This document shows positions 24,931 through 37,200 of a DNA stretch of 64,000 bases, in pieces. The notes beneath the pieces are model-generated. The model had not been told where the DNA came from and did no database searches. It was given only the letters and a program-made list of their open reading frames with translations. Numbering within the stretch: the stretch's first letter is position 1; the number at the start of each line of letters is the position of its first letter. A program made the translations under genes and the position numbers. The stretch comes from Takifugu bimaculatus (taxonomy: Eukaryota; Chordata; Actinopteri; Tetraodontiformes; Tetraodontidae). The stretch spans positions 3,436,208-3,500,207 of the forward strand of contig CP034993.1 of NCBI GenBank assembly GCA_004026145.2, written 5' to 3'.

Positions 24931-25053
24931 CCATCAACACAAAACTGGTGTGAATCCGTGAAACCAGTTGCGTCCACTCCAAACGCTGCAGCCGTCGGTC
25001 TAGCAGAGGGTCAAAGGGGCCGCATCGGAAGGCGAGAGTTCATTCGGAGGCTG

Positions 25054-26376
25054 TTAGACGATGTATTTGAAGCTGAAGGTGCTGTCGCAGGACAGCCGCT
25101 TGCCCTTGCACCTGCCGCACAGGTCCTGCCTGTGGGGCCTCTTTGGGTCAACGTGGCGCTGCGTTTCTGCGCAGGCACAGCGGGCCTTGTTGCACCTCTT
25201 GAGAGACAGAGACGATTAGTTGACGCAACCGCCACCCGTCTACACACCCACCTTAGGACTTACGTGACATGTGATGTCCTCTACGCGGTACGGGTTAAAG
25301 TCTTTTTGGCATTTCCTACAGAACTGCTTGAAGTAAACCTGGAAGAGAGGTCAGTTTAACCCGCTTTGGCTTCCGCCGCCGCCCAGGGCTCCTCATACTA
25401 CTGCAGCAGCATCTGCAGCAGCCATTTCCATGACGTTGTTACCTTGTTAGTGCCCTGAACGCACCAAACGTACGCGCTCTCCCATCGCAGGTTGCATTCT
25501 CTGCAGTGATAGTAGCCGTACTTCTGTTCCAGAAACTGGTAAAAACAACAGAAGTTAGAAATCTAAACCGGCGCCGGCTTCAAGTGGAGGCTCGTTTGAT
25601 TTTCATGTGAGAAACAGGACTTTAATAGTTCTATTTTTGGGGGTGGGGGACATCAGAACTTTGTGCTCATGTTGCGTTTTTGCGTACTTGAAACGTGACT
25701 CACCTGGAAGCGGACACGCGCCTTGCCCTTTGACCCCTCAGCGTCTGCGGCGGTTTGCGCATCTTCACTTTGCGGTTTGGGCTTTTTGCGCTGTTCGGGT
25801 AGATTTGCGTTCGTTTCCTCGCCGGCCTGGTTCTCGCCGGCCTGGTTCTCGCCCCTTTTGCTCCGGCTGCTCACCGGGCAGCTCCTCGGCCTGGGCCTCG
25901 GCGGCGGGACGGTCCTTCCCGGTCTCCACCAGGAAGGAGGTGACGCTCCTGAAGGCAATGGGCGAATACACGGCGAGGGTCCGCGGGTAGCGCACCTCGC
26001 CCTCCGTCTTCTGGGGAGTTCCGGGCGGGCCCGGGTTCAGTTTTCGCCTGCGCCGGAGTTCTCGTTTCACCACCAGGAGGGTCCGCGGGCCGATGGAGCA
26101 CTGCACCGAGGCGTCCCGCTTCGGGTTCACCTGCACCGCCACGTCTTTGGTGTTGGCCTTCCTGAGCCTCGGGGTGAGTTTGGGATTGATTTGGGATAAG
26201 ATGGACTTGAGCTGGGCTCGCTGCTGGTTACTGAAGGCTTCTGAAGTGTCCCCATAGTGGGAGAGGTAACTTTTATATTTCCACCCGGCGTCTCTGTGCC
26301 GGGGGTACCGGCCCATATACGGGTTGTAAGATGAATAGAAGTAGCTGTCGACTGGCTCGTCACAATACGTTGCCAT
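25054..26376 (-). CDS. zar1: zar1, zygote arrest 1
   Basis: ZAR1 is an oocyte-enriched maternal-effect protein that binds mRNA through a C-terminal cysteine-rich zinc-binding domain and restrains translation before the egg-to-embryo transition. Exons (minus strand): 26376-25704, 25535-25443, 25338-25264, 25197-25054; 327 residues once one surplus base is removed. The start MATYCDEPVDSYFYSSYNPY and the tail FLEQKYGYYHCRECNLRWES to STFSFKYIV are diagnostic. CxxC pairs occur in all three C-terminal exons. Exon 1 is one base too long: frame one runs to EELPGEQPEQKG, then the conserved KARVRFQ end lies one frame over. Dropping one base of the GGGG/AAAA run at 25852-25859 fixes it. A 15-bp tandem duplication (GENQA twice) adjoins this site. 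ZAR1 rather than ZAR1L follows from the neighbours. Confidence 0.95.
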
Positions 26377-26484
26377 TTTGTTCAACCAGCCGAGTCGGAC
26401 GGCTGGAGCCGTTTAAGTGGGCCTGACGTCACCCGCCCCTCATTAATGACAAGTGTGTTCAGGTGCGCGAGGCCGGCACGCGCC

Positions 26485-26492
26485 TTTATATA
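26485..26492 (-). promoter_or_regulatory. zar1: zar1 TATA box and proximal promoter
   Basis: TATATAAA on the minus strand lies ~110 bp upstream of the zar1 ATG, in a good position for a start site near 26455-26460 and an ~80-nt leader. Nearby are E-boxes CAGGTG (26460-26465) and CAAGTG (26450-26455) and a perfect CRE palindrome TGACGTCA (26424-26431). E-boxes bound by FIGLA are known in oocyte-specific promoters; here that is an inference, since the sites lie at or just after the expected start. Confidence 0.55.
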
Positions 26493-26801
26493 CGCCTAAC
26501 GACGACACGAAAGTAAGCGCGTTAATAATGCGACGATGACGCAGAAGGTGCGTCGACAGTGGCGGGCAAAATAGACCTGATTAATCTGCGTCACAAGCCT
26601 CCATTGTCTGAGTTTAAACCGGCAAAAAATATCCGTCCCGTCCAATTATATTATTGTGTAGTCCAAAAAAACTTTAAAATCGAATTATCTATAAGCAAAC
26701 ACAAATGCACTTTTCTGAGCTGGTCCATATGTCATAGATAAAATGCAACAGTCATACCTTCTCAATCAAACACTCGTTTATACTTTGCCATTGGGTTCTA
26801 C

Positions 26802-26807
26802 TTTATT
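26802..26807 (-). terminator. slc10a4: slc10a4 polyadenylation signal
   Basis: AATAAA on the minus strand lies 240 bp after the slc10a4 stop, giving a short 3' UTR. The zar1 TATA box is only ~310 bp farther on, so this is a tight tandem arrangement. Confidence 0.6.
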
Positions 26808-27047
26808 TTACCTTCTTATATAGTATAGAATATACACAGACTATACATTATGTTCAGACGGATGGAACACAGAGACTGGCACTGATGAAGAATAAGTGTG
26901 TTTCCCCCAGCTTATCTCCCCTGGTAAATATCATTTTAAAGGTTTGATTAAGAGGACGTTCCTCAAATAAACGAAAGTGTTGATGACACAGAAGCACCTT
27001 GGTTTCATCATAAGCTTTTGTCCCTTCAGTTTCTACCTGGTTGCACG

Positions 27048-28921
27048 TTAAACAGGAGTGGGGTCGGGGGGGCACGGGTCCAACGTGATGCTGTTTGGGT
27101 CACTCACTGTCACAGCGCCATAGGAAGAGTCAAAGTCCTCATCTTGAAACCTTTGATACGTTATGTCCGTGTCCTCGCCGTTGCCCATGTGGTCTGGTTT
27201 GTGCAAGACGTTCTTCCTATACATCCTATAGGCCAGGATGAACACGCCGGCCTCGGCCGCCTGGAACAGGGCGTACAGCAGGGGGAACATGTACATGCCT
27301 TTGATCAGCTGAGGGGGGAACGCCAGCTTCAGGATGGCGGTGCACAACTGCACGTTCTGGCACCCCGTCTCCAGGGAGACGGACCTGCGGCTGTTGGGGG
27401 GCAGGTCGAAGAGCACCCCCAGGCCGTACCCCGCAGCATAGCCGCACAGAGGCATCAGGATGGCCACCACGTAGACAGAGGGGGGGATAGTGGACAGCAG
27501 CTCTGGTCCCAGCATGGCTCCAGTGAGGATGAAGAGCAGCAGGAGGGTGACCAGCAGAGACCAAAGAGACACCTGGGAGACACCACATCAGAAAGGGGAC
27601 ATGTCTTTGAAAATGGGATGGTGAAATTGTAGTTTTCGTTTTTTGTTTGTTTTTAAATCAAGAATGAGATAATGTTTCTGGAAATATGTATTTTTTTTAA
27701 TGGCAGAGAAATTCTGGATCTTAATTGTTGCTAACAATCCTTCAGATGGGCACGTGTGTGGAGCTTTAGAAGAACTCTCAAGCTGATTTAGTCATCTCCG
27801 TCACGCATCTCTGCTGCCGCCCTGTAACCGCTGTCCTCTTCCATCTTAACTGGCTTTTATCGGGGACGGAGGGAGGAGCTCTTCCTGACACTGTGCCTCT
27901 GATGTCACCGTTCCTGGTCATCATCATTAAATGACAAGAAGAAAAATACGCAGTGCGACTTTGCGCAAATGCGCTCCGGCGCCGAGGTCCGCTCCTGAGT
28001 GACGGACCCCTAACGGTTCAAGCGAGTTTCCAAAGTATCATTAACAAAATACTCTTATATTTACCTTCAAGACAATGTCGGCCACACGCGTGTAGCGGTA
28101 CCGGAGCAGCACTCCTAACCCGATGGGGATGAGGGTGCTGCACAGGGTCAGGATGATGGCCCCGAAGGGCATCAGGTTGACGATAGGCGTGTTGATCCAG
28201 GCCCGGCTGTAGATCCACAGACACAGCGGCATCAGCACGAGCGCCAGCAGCGTGGAAGAAATGGTCATGATGATGCTGGGGGGCAAAGTTAATGTGGTCA
28301 GTGGGAGCTGGCTCAGTTTGGCTGGGAGGGGAAGCACCTTATTAAGTTTTAGGAAGAGGAGCAGCACAACTAATCTGAGCGTAAAGTTGTTTTTTTTAAT
28401 CCGTTATTAGCAGGACTGGTGCGATACATACCTCAGATTCATCTCTCCGTGCACCAGCAGAGACATGATGTTTGATAAATTGCCCCCGGGGCAGCAGCCA
28501 CAGAGCAGAACAGCCATCGCCTCCACATCCTCCAGAGAGAAGGTTAACGCCAACAGAAAGGCCACCAAGGGCATGATAACGAACTGGCAGACCAGAGCGA
28601 GCAGCACCCCAACGGGTCGGCGGATGTGTTCCCCCAGCTGACTGACGTCCACCGTGCAGCCCAGGCCCAGCATGGTGAAGCACAGAACCAGTCCCACAAA
28701 CACATTGATGCCGTGGCTGAGCGGGGAGTCCCAGAAGGCGGGCATCAGGTGAGAGGATTCCGTGGGCGCAACGGCCGAGAACTCAGCCCAGACCGGAATC
28801 CCGAATCTGCCGCCTGCGGTGGCCGTCTAATCCCGCCATGGTGGCGTCGGCCCCCCGGAGGAAACGCAACTTGCTGCGGAATATGCGGTAGATTGAAGCC
28901 CGGCTGAGTGGAGTTATCCAT
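27048..28921 (-). CDS. slc10a4: slc10a4, sodium/bile-acid cotransporter family member 4
   Basis: SLC10A4 is an orphan member of the sodium-bile-acid family found on synaptic vesicles of cholinergic and monoaminergic neurons. Exons (minus): 28921-28432, 28275-28065, 27572-27048. Nine or so hydrophobic segments are visible, with family signatures such as LGLGCTVDVSQLGEHIRRPV, LLCGCCPGGNLSNIMSLLVH, IIMTISSTLLALVLMPLCLW and SLETGCQNVQLCTAILKLAF. From MPAFWDSPLSHG (28745) onward the frame is clean, 349 residues. Upstream, an ATG at 28921 opens MDNSTQPGFNLPHIPQQ, a plausible extracellular N terminus, but that frame ends at TGA 28747-28745. One missing base between 28829 and 28747 would join the two (~410 residues; human 437). 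Otherwise translation must begin at 28745. Confidence 0.95.
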
Positions 28922-29708
28922 GGCGCAACAGGAGGACGGAGGCTGATCCTCGGCGTTCGTGCGTAAAGTGCTTCCGCTGGCTGCGCGCCGTCACTAGACG
29001 AACAGGGCGGACGGACCAGAGGCTGGAGCGAGCGATGGTGCCATGTCACCGCTGGTGGGCTCAGTGAGACAGGCAGGGGAGACGCGCGTCGCCTGGAGGG
29101 AGTCTGCACACGCTCAGCAGCCGCAGCATCAGCGGATGGACCAATCAATAACGCGCACACTCCCTTCACGCACCACCACGCTCCCTATGACGGCCGAGCC
29201 CAAAACATGCATGGAACATTAGAACAGGACTATTCTTCACACAAGCTGCCCTGTGTCTCACACCTGTGTGATGAGAGTTAAATAATAAATTAGGATTCAC
29301 ACCTGTAGGGATCCACGAGAGGCTGAGTAACAACAGGCGCAGATCAAAACCACCAGATCTTCACACCACCGCGCAGCAAAGCGGGAATATGATTTTTTTC
29401 TTAAAATGGAAGCTCGCACGTCTCTCTGAGAGCAGGGAGCCACGTGTTGCTAGGTCTTGGTTCAAATATCAGAAAGTTTCTCCCCGGTTTCTTCAGCAAT
29501 TTCGCGAAATTTTCTTCTAAACAGTCGGCGTGATTTTGGTCCCGCAGCTCCAGAAATGGTGTTTTCCTGAACCCCGTTTTAATATTCTGTGTGCGTTGCC
29601 GCACCGGGATCTCCCGATTTCAATCTCACGTTGGAAGCCAAAGATCATTACTTTGCGCTTCAACGTTCAATAAAAGAAAAGAAACTCCACGGAGAACAAT
29701 GTTCAGCT
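28922..29708 (-). other. slc10a4 promoter region and gap to slain2
   Basis: Immediately upstream of the slc10a4 ATG the sequence is GC- and CpG-rich to about 29200, as in a CpG-island promoter, with an inverted CCAAT motif at 29141-29145. No TATA box was seen. From 29200 to 29708 it becomes AT-rich with nothing recognisable. Confidence 0.5.
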
Positions 29709-31075
29709 TTTATTTGAAATGTGAGTTTACACAAAGAAACCAAATGTCATGGTCGGGGGGGTATAAAAAAAGGTCCAATAACAAAAAGTTTCACACAAAA
29801 GGTGTGGTATGTCTGACATAGTTGCAGCTTTTCACTGAATCGGAGCTTTGCCAGAGGCACGTGTCTCTTTAATAAATAGATTCATTTACAGGAATAATTA
29901 TAAATATGAAGGCGCATTTGAAACATTAGTTTTTAAAGCAATTGATAAATGTTTTGATTCAGTTACAAAAAAAAACAAAAAAACGTGCAAGCAAATCAAC
30001 CAAGCTGAGATGCAAAATTGCAAATGTTGGCAAACCCAGAAAATGGCACAAAATGATAAATGAAGACAGAAATAATGATCAAACTCAAGTGAAACTTTAA
30101 ATTATAGGCACTAGTTTTATAACATCCACCACAGCACTGAACAGAACTCCGGCACGTCCGACTCAAAGCTCATGAGGTAAAAGCCAGCAAAACACCTGCA
30201 TCTTTATCTTAATCATATCCTTTTTTTCTTAGCATGGGTAAAGTACAAAGACAGAATTCTCTAATGGGAAATTTAAGATATATCTCTGTCGGTTTCGCTG
30301 ACCGAATAAGTGAGAGAGAAGCTGTTGGGGTTGCTGATTAAGACGTTAAATTCATCCACGGACCTGCTTCGCTATCATGCTGGCACAAGTGGTCCAAACC
30401 AGGACTGATGTTTGGTTTTAATCCAACACTGAACTCAAAAACCAGGCTTTGGAGCGTTAGCTTGCAGTTGAGGTTGAAAACGCACAAAACTAAATACTGA
30501 TATGGATGTTTGGACATACATTTCTTAAATAATTTGAATAAATAATTTCCAAAACATAGTTTGTGCATACATTCTATCTGAATTAATAAGATTCTTAAAA
30601 TGTCACACGTGTGTGCTTTCACTGTTGCCAGGCAACCGCGACCCACTGTGACGACTCCTCGCCAACATCCGATGAACATGAACAAGAGAGAAACATTTTA
30701 ACCTGAGGGAGGCGGAAAAGAGACCTGGGGGGCAGGAGGGGGGTGTGAAGCCAGGCGATGGCATGATATAAACGGTCTGAAGAAGGCAGGCGCGTCCTCT
30801 GCTGGCTCAGCTGGACTCCGGCTGGTTTCTTTGGCATTTTCTGGGTAGTCAGCTCTGCATGCCTGACCCCTCCGAGCCGGTGCCGCGCAGATAAAACACA
30901 CTCCTATTTGTTTTGAAACTGGATTCAGTATATTTGGGGACATAGACGCTCTATCTCTTATCGCTTCTCAATGAATTGAACTGATTTGAAACTTGAAAAT
31001 GTAGCTAAAGTGCCATGTTGAAACGTCTGCCATCTGCCGTTGAACGCTCGACCGGAGCGCCCCCTGCCGGTCAGC
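29709..31075 (-). terminator. slain2: slain2 3' UTR ending at an AATAAA signal
   Basis: After the stop at 31076-31078 the first convincing minus-strand AATAAA is at 29709-29714, implying a ~1.4-kb 3' UTR. No coding potential was recognised in it. Other A/T-rich hexamers lie nearby, so the exact end is uncertain. Confidence 0.5.
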
Positions 31076-31178
31076 TCAGTAACAACCTTCTCTCCAGTTC
31101 TCGCCTCCACCGCTGTAGGTCCGAGGAGCAGGAAGAGATCTGAGCGGAGCACAAAAACAGCATCACGCATCGGTCAGT

Positions 31179-31217
<39 letters not shown>

Positions 31218-34200
31218 CAGCCACCTGCGGACAGGCTGGGCCAGTTTGCTGCGAGGGCAGAGGGATCCCCCCTCCTGCAGGGGCAGCACTGGGTCGGGGC
31301 AGGCCGCTGCGAGGGGGAGCCAGGGAGCGGGTCGGGGTGGAGGCGGTGGAGCCCAGGGTGGCTGTGGCCTTCACAGGCTGCTTCAGGGCCAACGGGGAGG
31401 GGGTGGCGGGAGTTCGTAGCTTACTGGGAGAGGGGACTGGAGACAGACAAGCAACCCAGTCAAGAACGCACCTGTGCAGCGACACGGTCACGTTAACGAG
31501 CGACGAGCACGACTCTTCCACGGTTATCAAACACGCATGACGGCTCAGCTACACATTCACGATGTATTCACACATGAAAGGTTTAAAATCTACAAACAAA
31601 AATAATAATAAAAAAATCACAATAAAGCAAAAAGGGGAAAAAAAGAACTGAGCGACCACTAGTGGCTCTAGATGTGTTTAGAGAATGAAATGGAAACACG
31701 TCTCATAACAGGACATCGATGCGACCACGGCGTGGAACCACAATCACAAGACTGAAAGGTTGCAGAACCCTCAGTGGATACTCACTAAAATCACTTTCTT
31801 CCCCAAAGCAACAGGAGAGTGGGACTGGACAAAGACAACAGACACAGGCCTTAAATCACAGCTGAGAGCAACGTGTGTGTGTGTGTGTGTGGGGGGGGGG
31901 GGGGCTTTATTTAACACTTCCTGCTACTTTAAAAGGTGACTGAGACAGGCTGATGTTAATAACTAGAGAAATGGACCTTTGACAGGTTTTAAAAGAGATC
32001 AAATGTACGAAGAGTCAATGGGTGGATTCATAAATATGTATAATGACAATAACCAACAGTATGTTTGTATTTGAAAACAGACGTAGACGAGTGTCCAGTC
32101 ACGCTGGAGCGGTTGTAGCCACGCAGCACAACGGAGCAACACCTGAGACAGATGTATGGGTCTTTGACAGGCCGCGGCCACCGTTTCTATAGCAACAGAT
32201 CAACACAATCCTCACGAATCTCCTCTTCCCAGCTCAATTGTGTCAGCACCAACTGCACAGGTGATCAACCCCGACCTCGCCAGCAGGTCTGGGAACAGGC
32301 TGTTACCTCGCAGGGCAGTTGGCCTTTGGAGGTGCTGTTTGGGTTTCGGGGTGGAGCGGGAAGGGGTGGAGTACCTTGGGAGTTGAGCTGCTGCTGTAAA
32401 ACAGGCACAATTCAACATGAGAGCCAGACTTCATTCAGTCTGAGTTTCACGGTGACGCCGGAGGTGGCGGATGCAGAAGAGACCCCTGCAACCCGGGTTA
32501 GGGCCGCTAGAGGGCGGTGTTCGGCATCGTTCATGAGGGGGAAGCAGCGGGCCGACACCAGCCAGTGCGAGCAGGTCGCCAGCAGTCAGAAAACTAGAAG
32601 CCAGATGGGGTCGCACATGCTTAACAATGAAGAAAGGACAACCCCCCCCCCCCCATTTTAACTACTGCTCACTAATGGTTTAATATTCAGCCTCACTAAA
32701 AGGCTCATCCTCCCTGAGCCACGCTGGCTGAGGCAGGATTAAAGCTCTCACTACACTTTTACCCACGTGAAAGCCGCCCTTCGATCCCGATCCTCTACGT
32801 GTCCAGTAACCACACGGATTACGCTTCCTGGATTAAGGACAACACCATTAACTACACATCCCATTACAAGATTACATCAAGCAGACTCCCTTAAACCTGG
32901 GAGGCGGGATCGAGAGCTTTTGGAGCGCAGCAACATCCCGGGCGTGCCGCGTCGGAGCGACAGATGCGGCGAGTCTGGACTCGCAGTGCTTCTGACATGC
33001 TTTTTCCTTTCATTCGGCAAGACGTCAAAGCGAACAAAGGCGGCGGCGGAGGGAAAGAGATGTGAATAAAAGATGGAAGAAGATCAAAGATTGTGGAACG
33101 CCCCCCCACACACACACACACACACACACACCGGAATGCAAAAGCCGCGACGCTACAAAGCAGCTCGGTCATTGTGCTGCAGGTGCAGCCAGAGGGAAAA
33201 AGTGTCGTCACTCGCACAATGACGGCAGACGGGCTGGAACTGCCCCGTCACCCAGATCAGACACGAGTGGTGAGCAGATTCCTTCACAGCTCCGGGTGCT
33301 CAGCCTTGTTTATGCAGCGAAATCAGACCGGCACATCCACGAACGGGTGACAGTTATACTCACTAGCAGACTGGTTCTGGTGCCGAGGAGAACCGTTTGG
33401 CACCTGTAAGTTGGACTCACAGCTGCGACTGTTCTTGACGGGCTCGGGGGCCTGGGCCGCCATGGAGGAGCGCGTCAGGTTGGGAAGGCTACGCCGCAGC
33501 TTTTCTGGAACAGAACAGGACGGAGATGTAGCGCACGCCGCGGCGATGGGAACCCCGGAGCTTCCGCCGACTCACCCTCGTTCTTCACCACGTTGGTCTG
33601 CAGGTCGTGGCCGTGGCCCTGCAGCGAGTGGCGGGGCTGCTGCAGGCGGCTGATGATGGGCTGCGGGGAGCCGCGGCCGTGGCTGTAGTCCATGGAGCGG
33701 GCCGGGGAGCGGGAGCGCGGCGAGTTTCTGGGCGAGGCGCGGGGAGAGTGTCGCGGGGAGGGGCTGAAGCGGTTGGAGGGCAGATGGAAGGCCGGGTGCA
33801 CCGCCTCCTCTTCATCCTCCAGGCTGTGAGCGTCCAGCTCCTGGTCGCTGAAGGTGCTGCGCCGCAGCGAGTGGCAGGAGGAACCCGAGCTCCGCCTGGA
33901 CGCCGTGGCAGCGTACTCCTGCCTCAAACCTGCAGTAATGAAGGACGAGTCAAGTACCACCACCTTTAAGAGTCTCCATATTCCCCCACACCGAGCGTCC
34001 AGCCTCCAGGCAGACGACACTCAACACGGACGCGGGTACATACTTTCTTCCTGCATGCGTGCCAGGATCTGGACGTCGGTGACGTCGTTGAGTTTGTATG
34101 TATTCGAGGAGCCCACGGAGTCCTCGTCCATCTCGGAGGTGCTCAGCTCACTGTCCACTGACGACTGCGGACTCAGGGGCGGGGGGTTCCTCTCGGCCGC

Positions 34201-37200
34201 CGTGTTCCGCTGGTGCACTAGCGTGAAAGCAAATGGCTAATTGTTAAGGTGCAGGTTGGGAGGACATGTGGAGAATATGCTGGTAACGATGCGTACTGGC
34301 ATTGGCAGGCAGCAGTTGCTGTCTGACGATGGGCACTCTGCTGGGGGTGGAGGAGGGGGAGTTGAAGCCGCTGCTGTAGGGGCTGTTGGCTGCGTTTGTG
34401 CTATACGGACTTCCATACCCCTGCTGCTGGTACGGACTTCCATACAGGCTCCGGCGCTTGTTAGCTGTGGAATCACAGACAGGAAACAGTTGGCGTGAAG
34501 CGGCAGGTGATCCGTTCCACTTGGTTTGTCAGCAAACAAATAATATTAGGACATAAGTTTAATTGAATTCATTTGTCTGACTAGAGTGAGGCTATTAGTT
34601 CAGTAAGAGACACAAAGAACGGGGACAAAGGCAGCACAGTCGGGCTCATATCCGGCTCCTCGGGGACAGCAGTGTGCTAACAGGCTGCTGGACTCTCTCA
34701 GACGTGTGCTGGTCCGATAGAGCCGGTGCATCATCTCTCCGGAGCAACACTGCGACAATGCGAGGCATTGAGTGCACGGAGGGAGAGCACAAGGCCGTCC
34801 TCTGTGAAGGCAGCAGCAAAAGGCCCCGGTTTATAGACTCACTTGTTCCAGTCATGAGATCAGATTCCGGACAGGCTGCTCCTCTTTTGTTGTTCCCCGC
34901 AATATTTACATGCTTGATTTCTCGGGGTCAGCTCCCAGGTCAGCCGTGAACACACGGCTCCTCACGCTCTGCACCGTCCTGCATTATTTAAACCACCACT
35001 CTCTGCTACTGAGGGGTGTCAGTAACCCTGGAGTGGAGGCTTCTGATGCTCTGCACCCAAACAGAAACCACATACAAAGATGCACCTTCATCACCCTCTC
35101 GTGACAGGGAGCAGAAAAGAACGCTCTCGCCTTCAGGGCTCAATACGACCTCTTTGGATAAAGTTTTAAAAAAAACAATAGTTTCCTCTGATGTGTGTTC
35201 AGATGTGCAGGAACTTGATACAGTGGAGGTCAACTAAGGGGGAACGAACCTTCGATAAGAGCAGCTAATGTTCTGTGGTAATTATTTGGAGGTGATAATG
35301 TGCCCGATCAAAGCAGGAGGGAGATGAGACGGAGATCAGGATCAGCAGCGGAGGGAACAAACCAAAATAGAACGTCCTCAAATCTCCGTCTAAAAGAAGA
35401 AGAGAGGTGAGGCTTCCCGGGTGAACTTCAACCGGAACATTTTGCTTCTCAACCTTTCAACGCTGGGAAGTTCCCACAGGCACAAACACAAAATTCAGAA
35501 ATGTCACCGGGCAAATGACTGAAACCCAAAGCCAAAGGGGATAAAGTGGAGACAAAGCTGGGCACTGAGACCCAGAGCTCGACTAAAGTAGCAAAGGCCG
35601 AACGGAGCGTGAACATCACAAGAGAAGCGCGAAAAAGACAAATGAAAACCGCATGCGGCAAGTTTTTTTTTCTTCTTTTTTGAGGAATCTGCTGCGGGTG
35701 GAGACGAGGCTGGAACCTCTTGGATGATCCTGAGCGCTGAATCAACAGAGCAGCCCTCTGCAAACTCTGGCTGTTTATCAGGGCGGCCAGGATAAAAGAG
35801 TAGTCTCCTCCCAGTTATGCAACGAAAGGCAGGAGTTGGAATTTTGACAGGTTCTCATTGCGGAATACGGAATCACTTGAATACGAGTGTGTGTTCATCC
35901 AATCTTTAGACTAACAAGAGTACTCTGATGGAAGGAAGTCAGCGTTCTGGCTTCACATAGCCTCCACTGACTTTGGTTTTCTTTTCTTAGCGACTCCTGT
36001 GACACAAAGTCAAAGCAGCGGCGTGTCGGCTGGATTTTCACGGCTCGTTCGCTGGCTGGGTATTAAACAGAGCAGCCCGGGGCCAGGAGGGCCCGTCCCG
36101 CCTCCCTTACTGGATCGCTGAATGGATCGCTCTGATTTGAAGGAATCTTAAATTTGAAAAAATATAAGAATGAATCATGTGTCCAGAGCACAGCAGGACG
36201 TCCTGAGGTGGACTTTAAGTGACTGAAGGGACCGAATGGGATGATGTCACCCCCCCCCCACTCCTCCAGCAATGATGTCATCAGTATCAGGCTTCACCGC
36301 CTCATGTATGCGTTGATCATCCAAGACAGCAGCTGGACGGTTCCAAGGTTTGAATCTGACGCTTTGTAATAAATTAGCTGCACAAAAAAAGAAACCCACG
36401 ACGGAATGACGATGTGGTCGAACGGCTCAAGTTTTAATTTAGCAGCTAGCATTAAAAACGTGTCGGCGTTCTTGGAGGAGGCGGTGGCCGTGCGTCCAGG
36501 TGCTGTCCAGAACCCCCCGTACACAACCCAGAGATCACAGGCGCCCTCTGCTTAACCCGATCTGTCACATGAGCATTCCGCTGTCAAAATGGAAACGACT
36601 CTGCCCAGTTTAGCGTTCAGCCCGGTCGTCCTCGCCAACACACGCGCTATAATTACCGGTAGCTAAAAATCAGAGGATGGACATAAACCGGGGGGGCAGT
36701 CATGAGTGACAACACGGTCCTCGTAGGTCACCAGTACACACTGGTCGTATTATTGTCGCTGCAAATAAAGGAAGATCACATCTGTATACAGTTAAATACA
36801 GCTTCTATACGTCCAGAATGAGCACTCTACTCCTGGGATGCAGGACTTTCTCCCCTTCACCTATGACACTGATTGGAACCTGATAAGCGTGTGTTTGTGT
36901 TTGCACATCCAGAGCTTGAGAGATGCCCTTCCTGTCCTTGCTGACTGCCTGTTGATGAGTTTCAGCCAAGATTGCTATTTGAGGAAAAATTGCAATGTTG
37001 GAGGAGACGGAGGGGCAGATGTTAAGTCTACGGCAACACGAGCGCGCGTACACACAGTAATTACACTGAATTCAGACGGAATTCAGCGTAATTCTCTACT
37101 ATTTACGTGATAGAAACACCCAAAACTTGGGACAACAGTCCCTGCGGTTCACAGAGTGACCATATATGTGTAGGGATTATTTTATCTAGGAATAATGAAG

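Noticed and set aside
24895..25359. 154-codon plus-strand open frame
   Set aside because: It is antisense to the last two zar1 coding exons; its openness reflects the GC-rich codons of zar1.
27018..27632. 204-codon plus-strand open frame
   Set aside because: Antisense shadow of slc10a4 exon 3, a clear transporter-coding exon on the other strand.
31076..31436. slain2 as a pseudogene because of the frame slip
   Set aside because: All other exons are intact, the phase is restored by one base, and similar slips occur in neighbouring genes, so sequence error is likelier.
31040..31540. 166-codon plus-strand frame with a Val-Cys repeat
   Set aside because: The Val-Cys run is simply the translation of the GT microsatellite, and the rest is antisense to slain2.
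33607..34240. Overlapping plus-strand open frames of 120-128 codons
   Set aside because: Shadows of slain2 exons 33929-33576 and 34217-34044.
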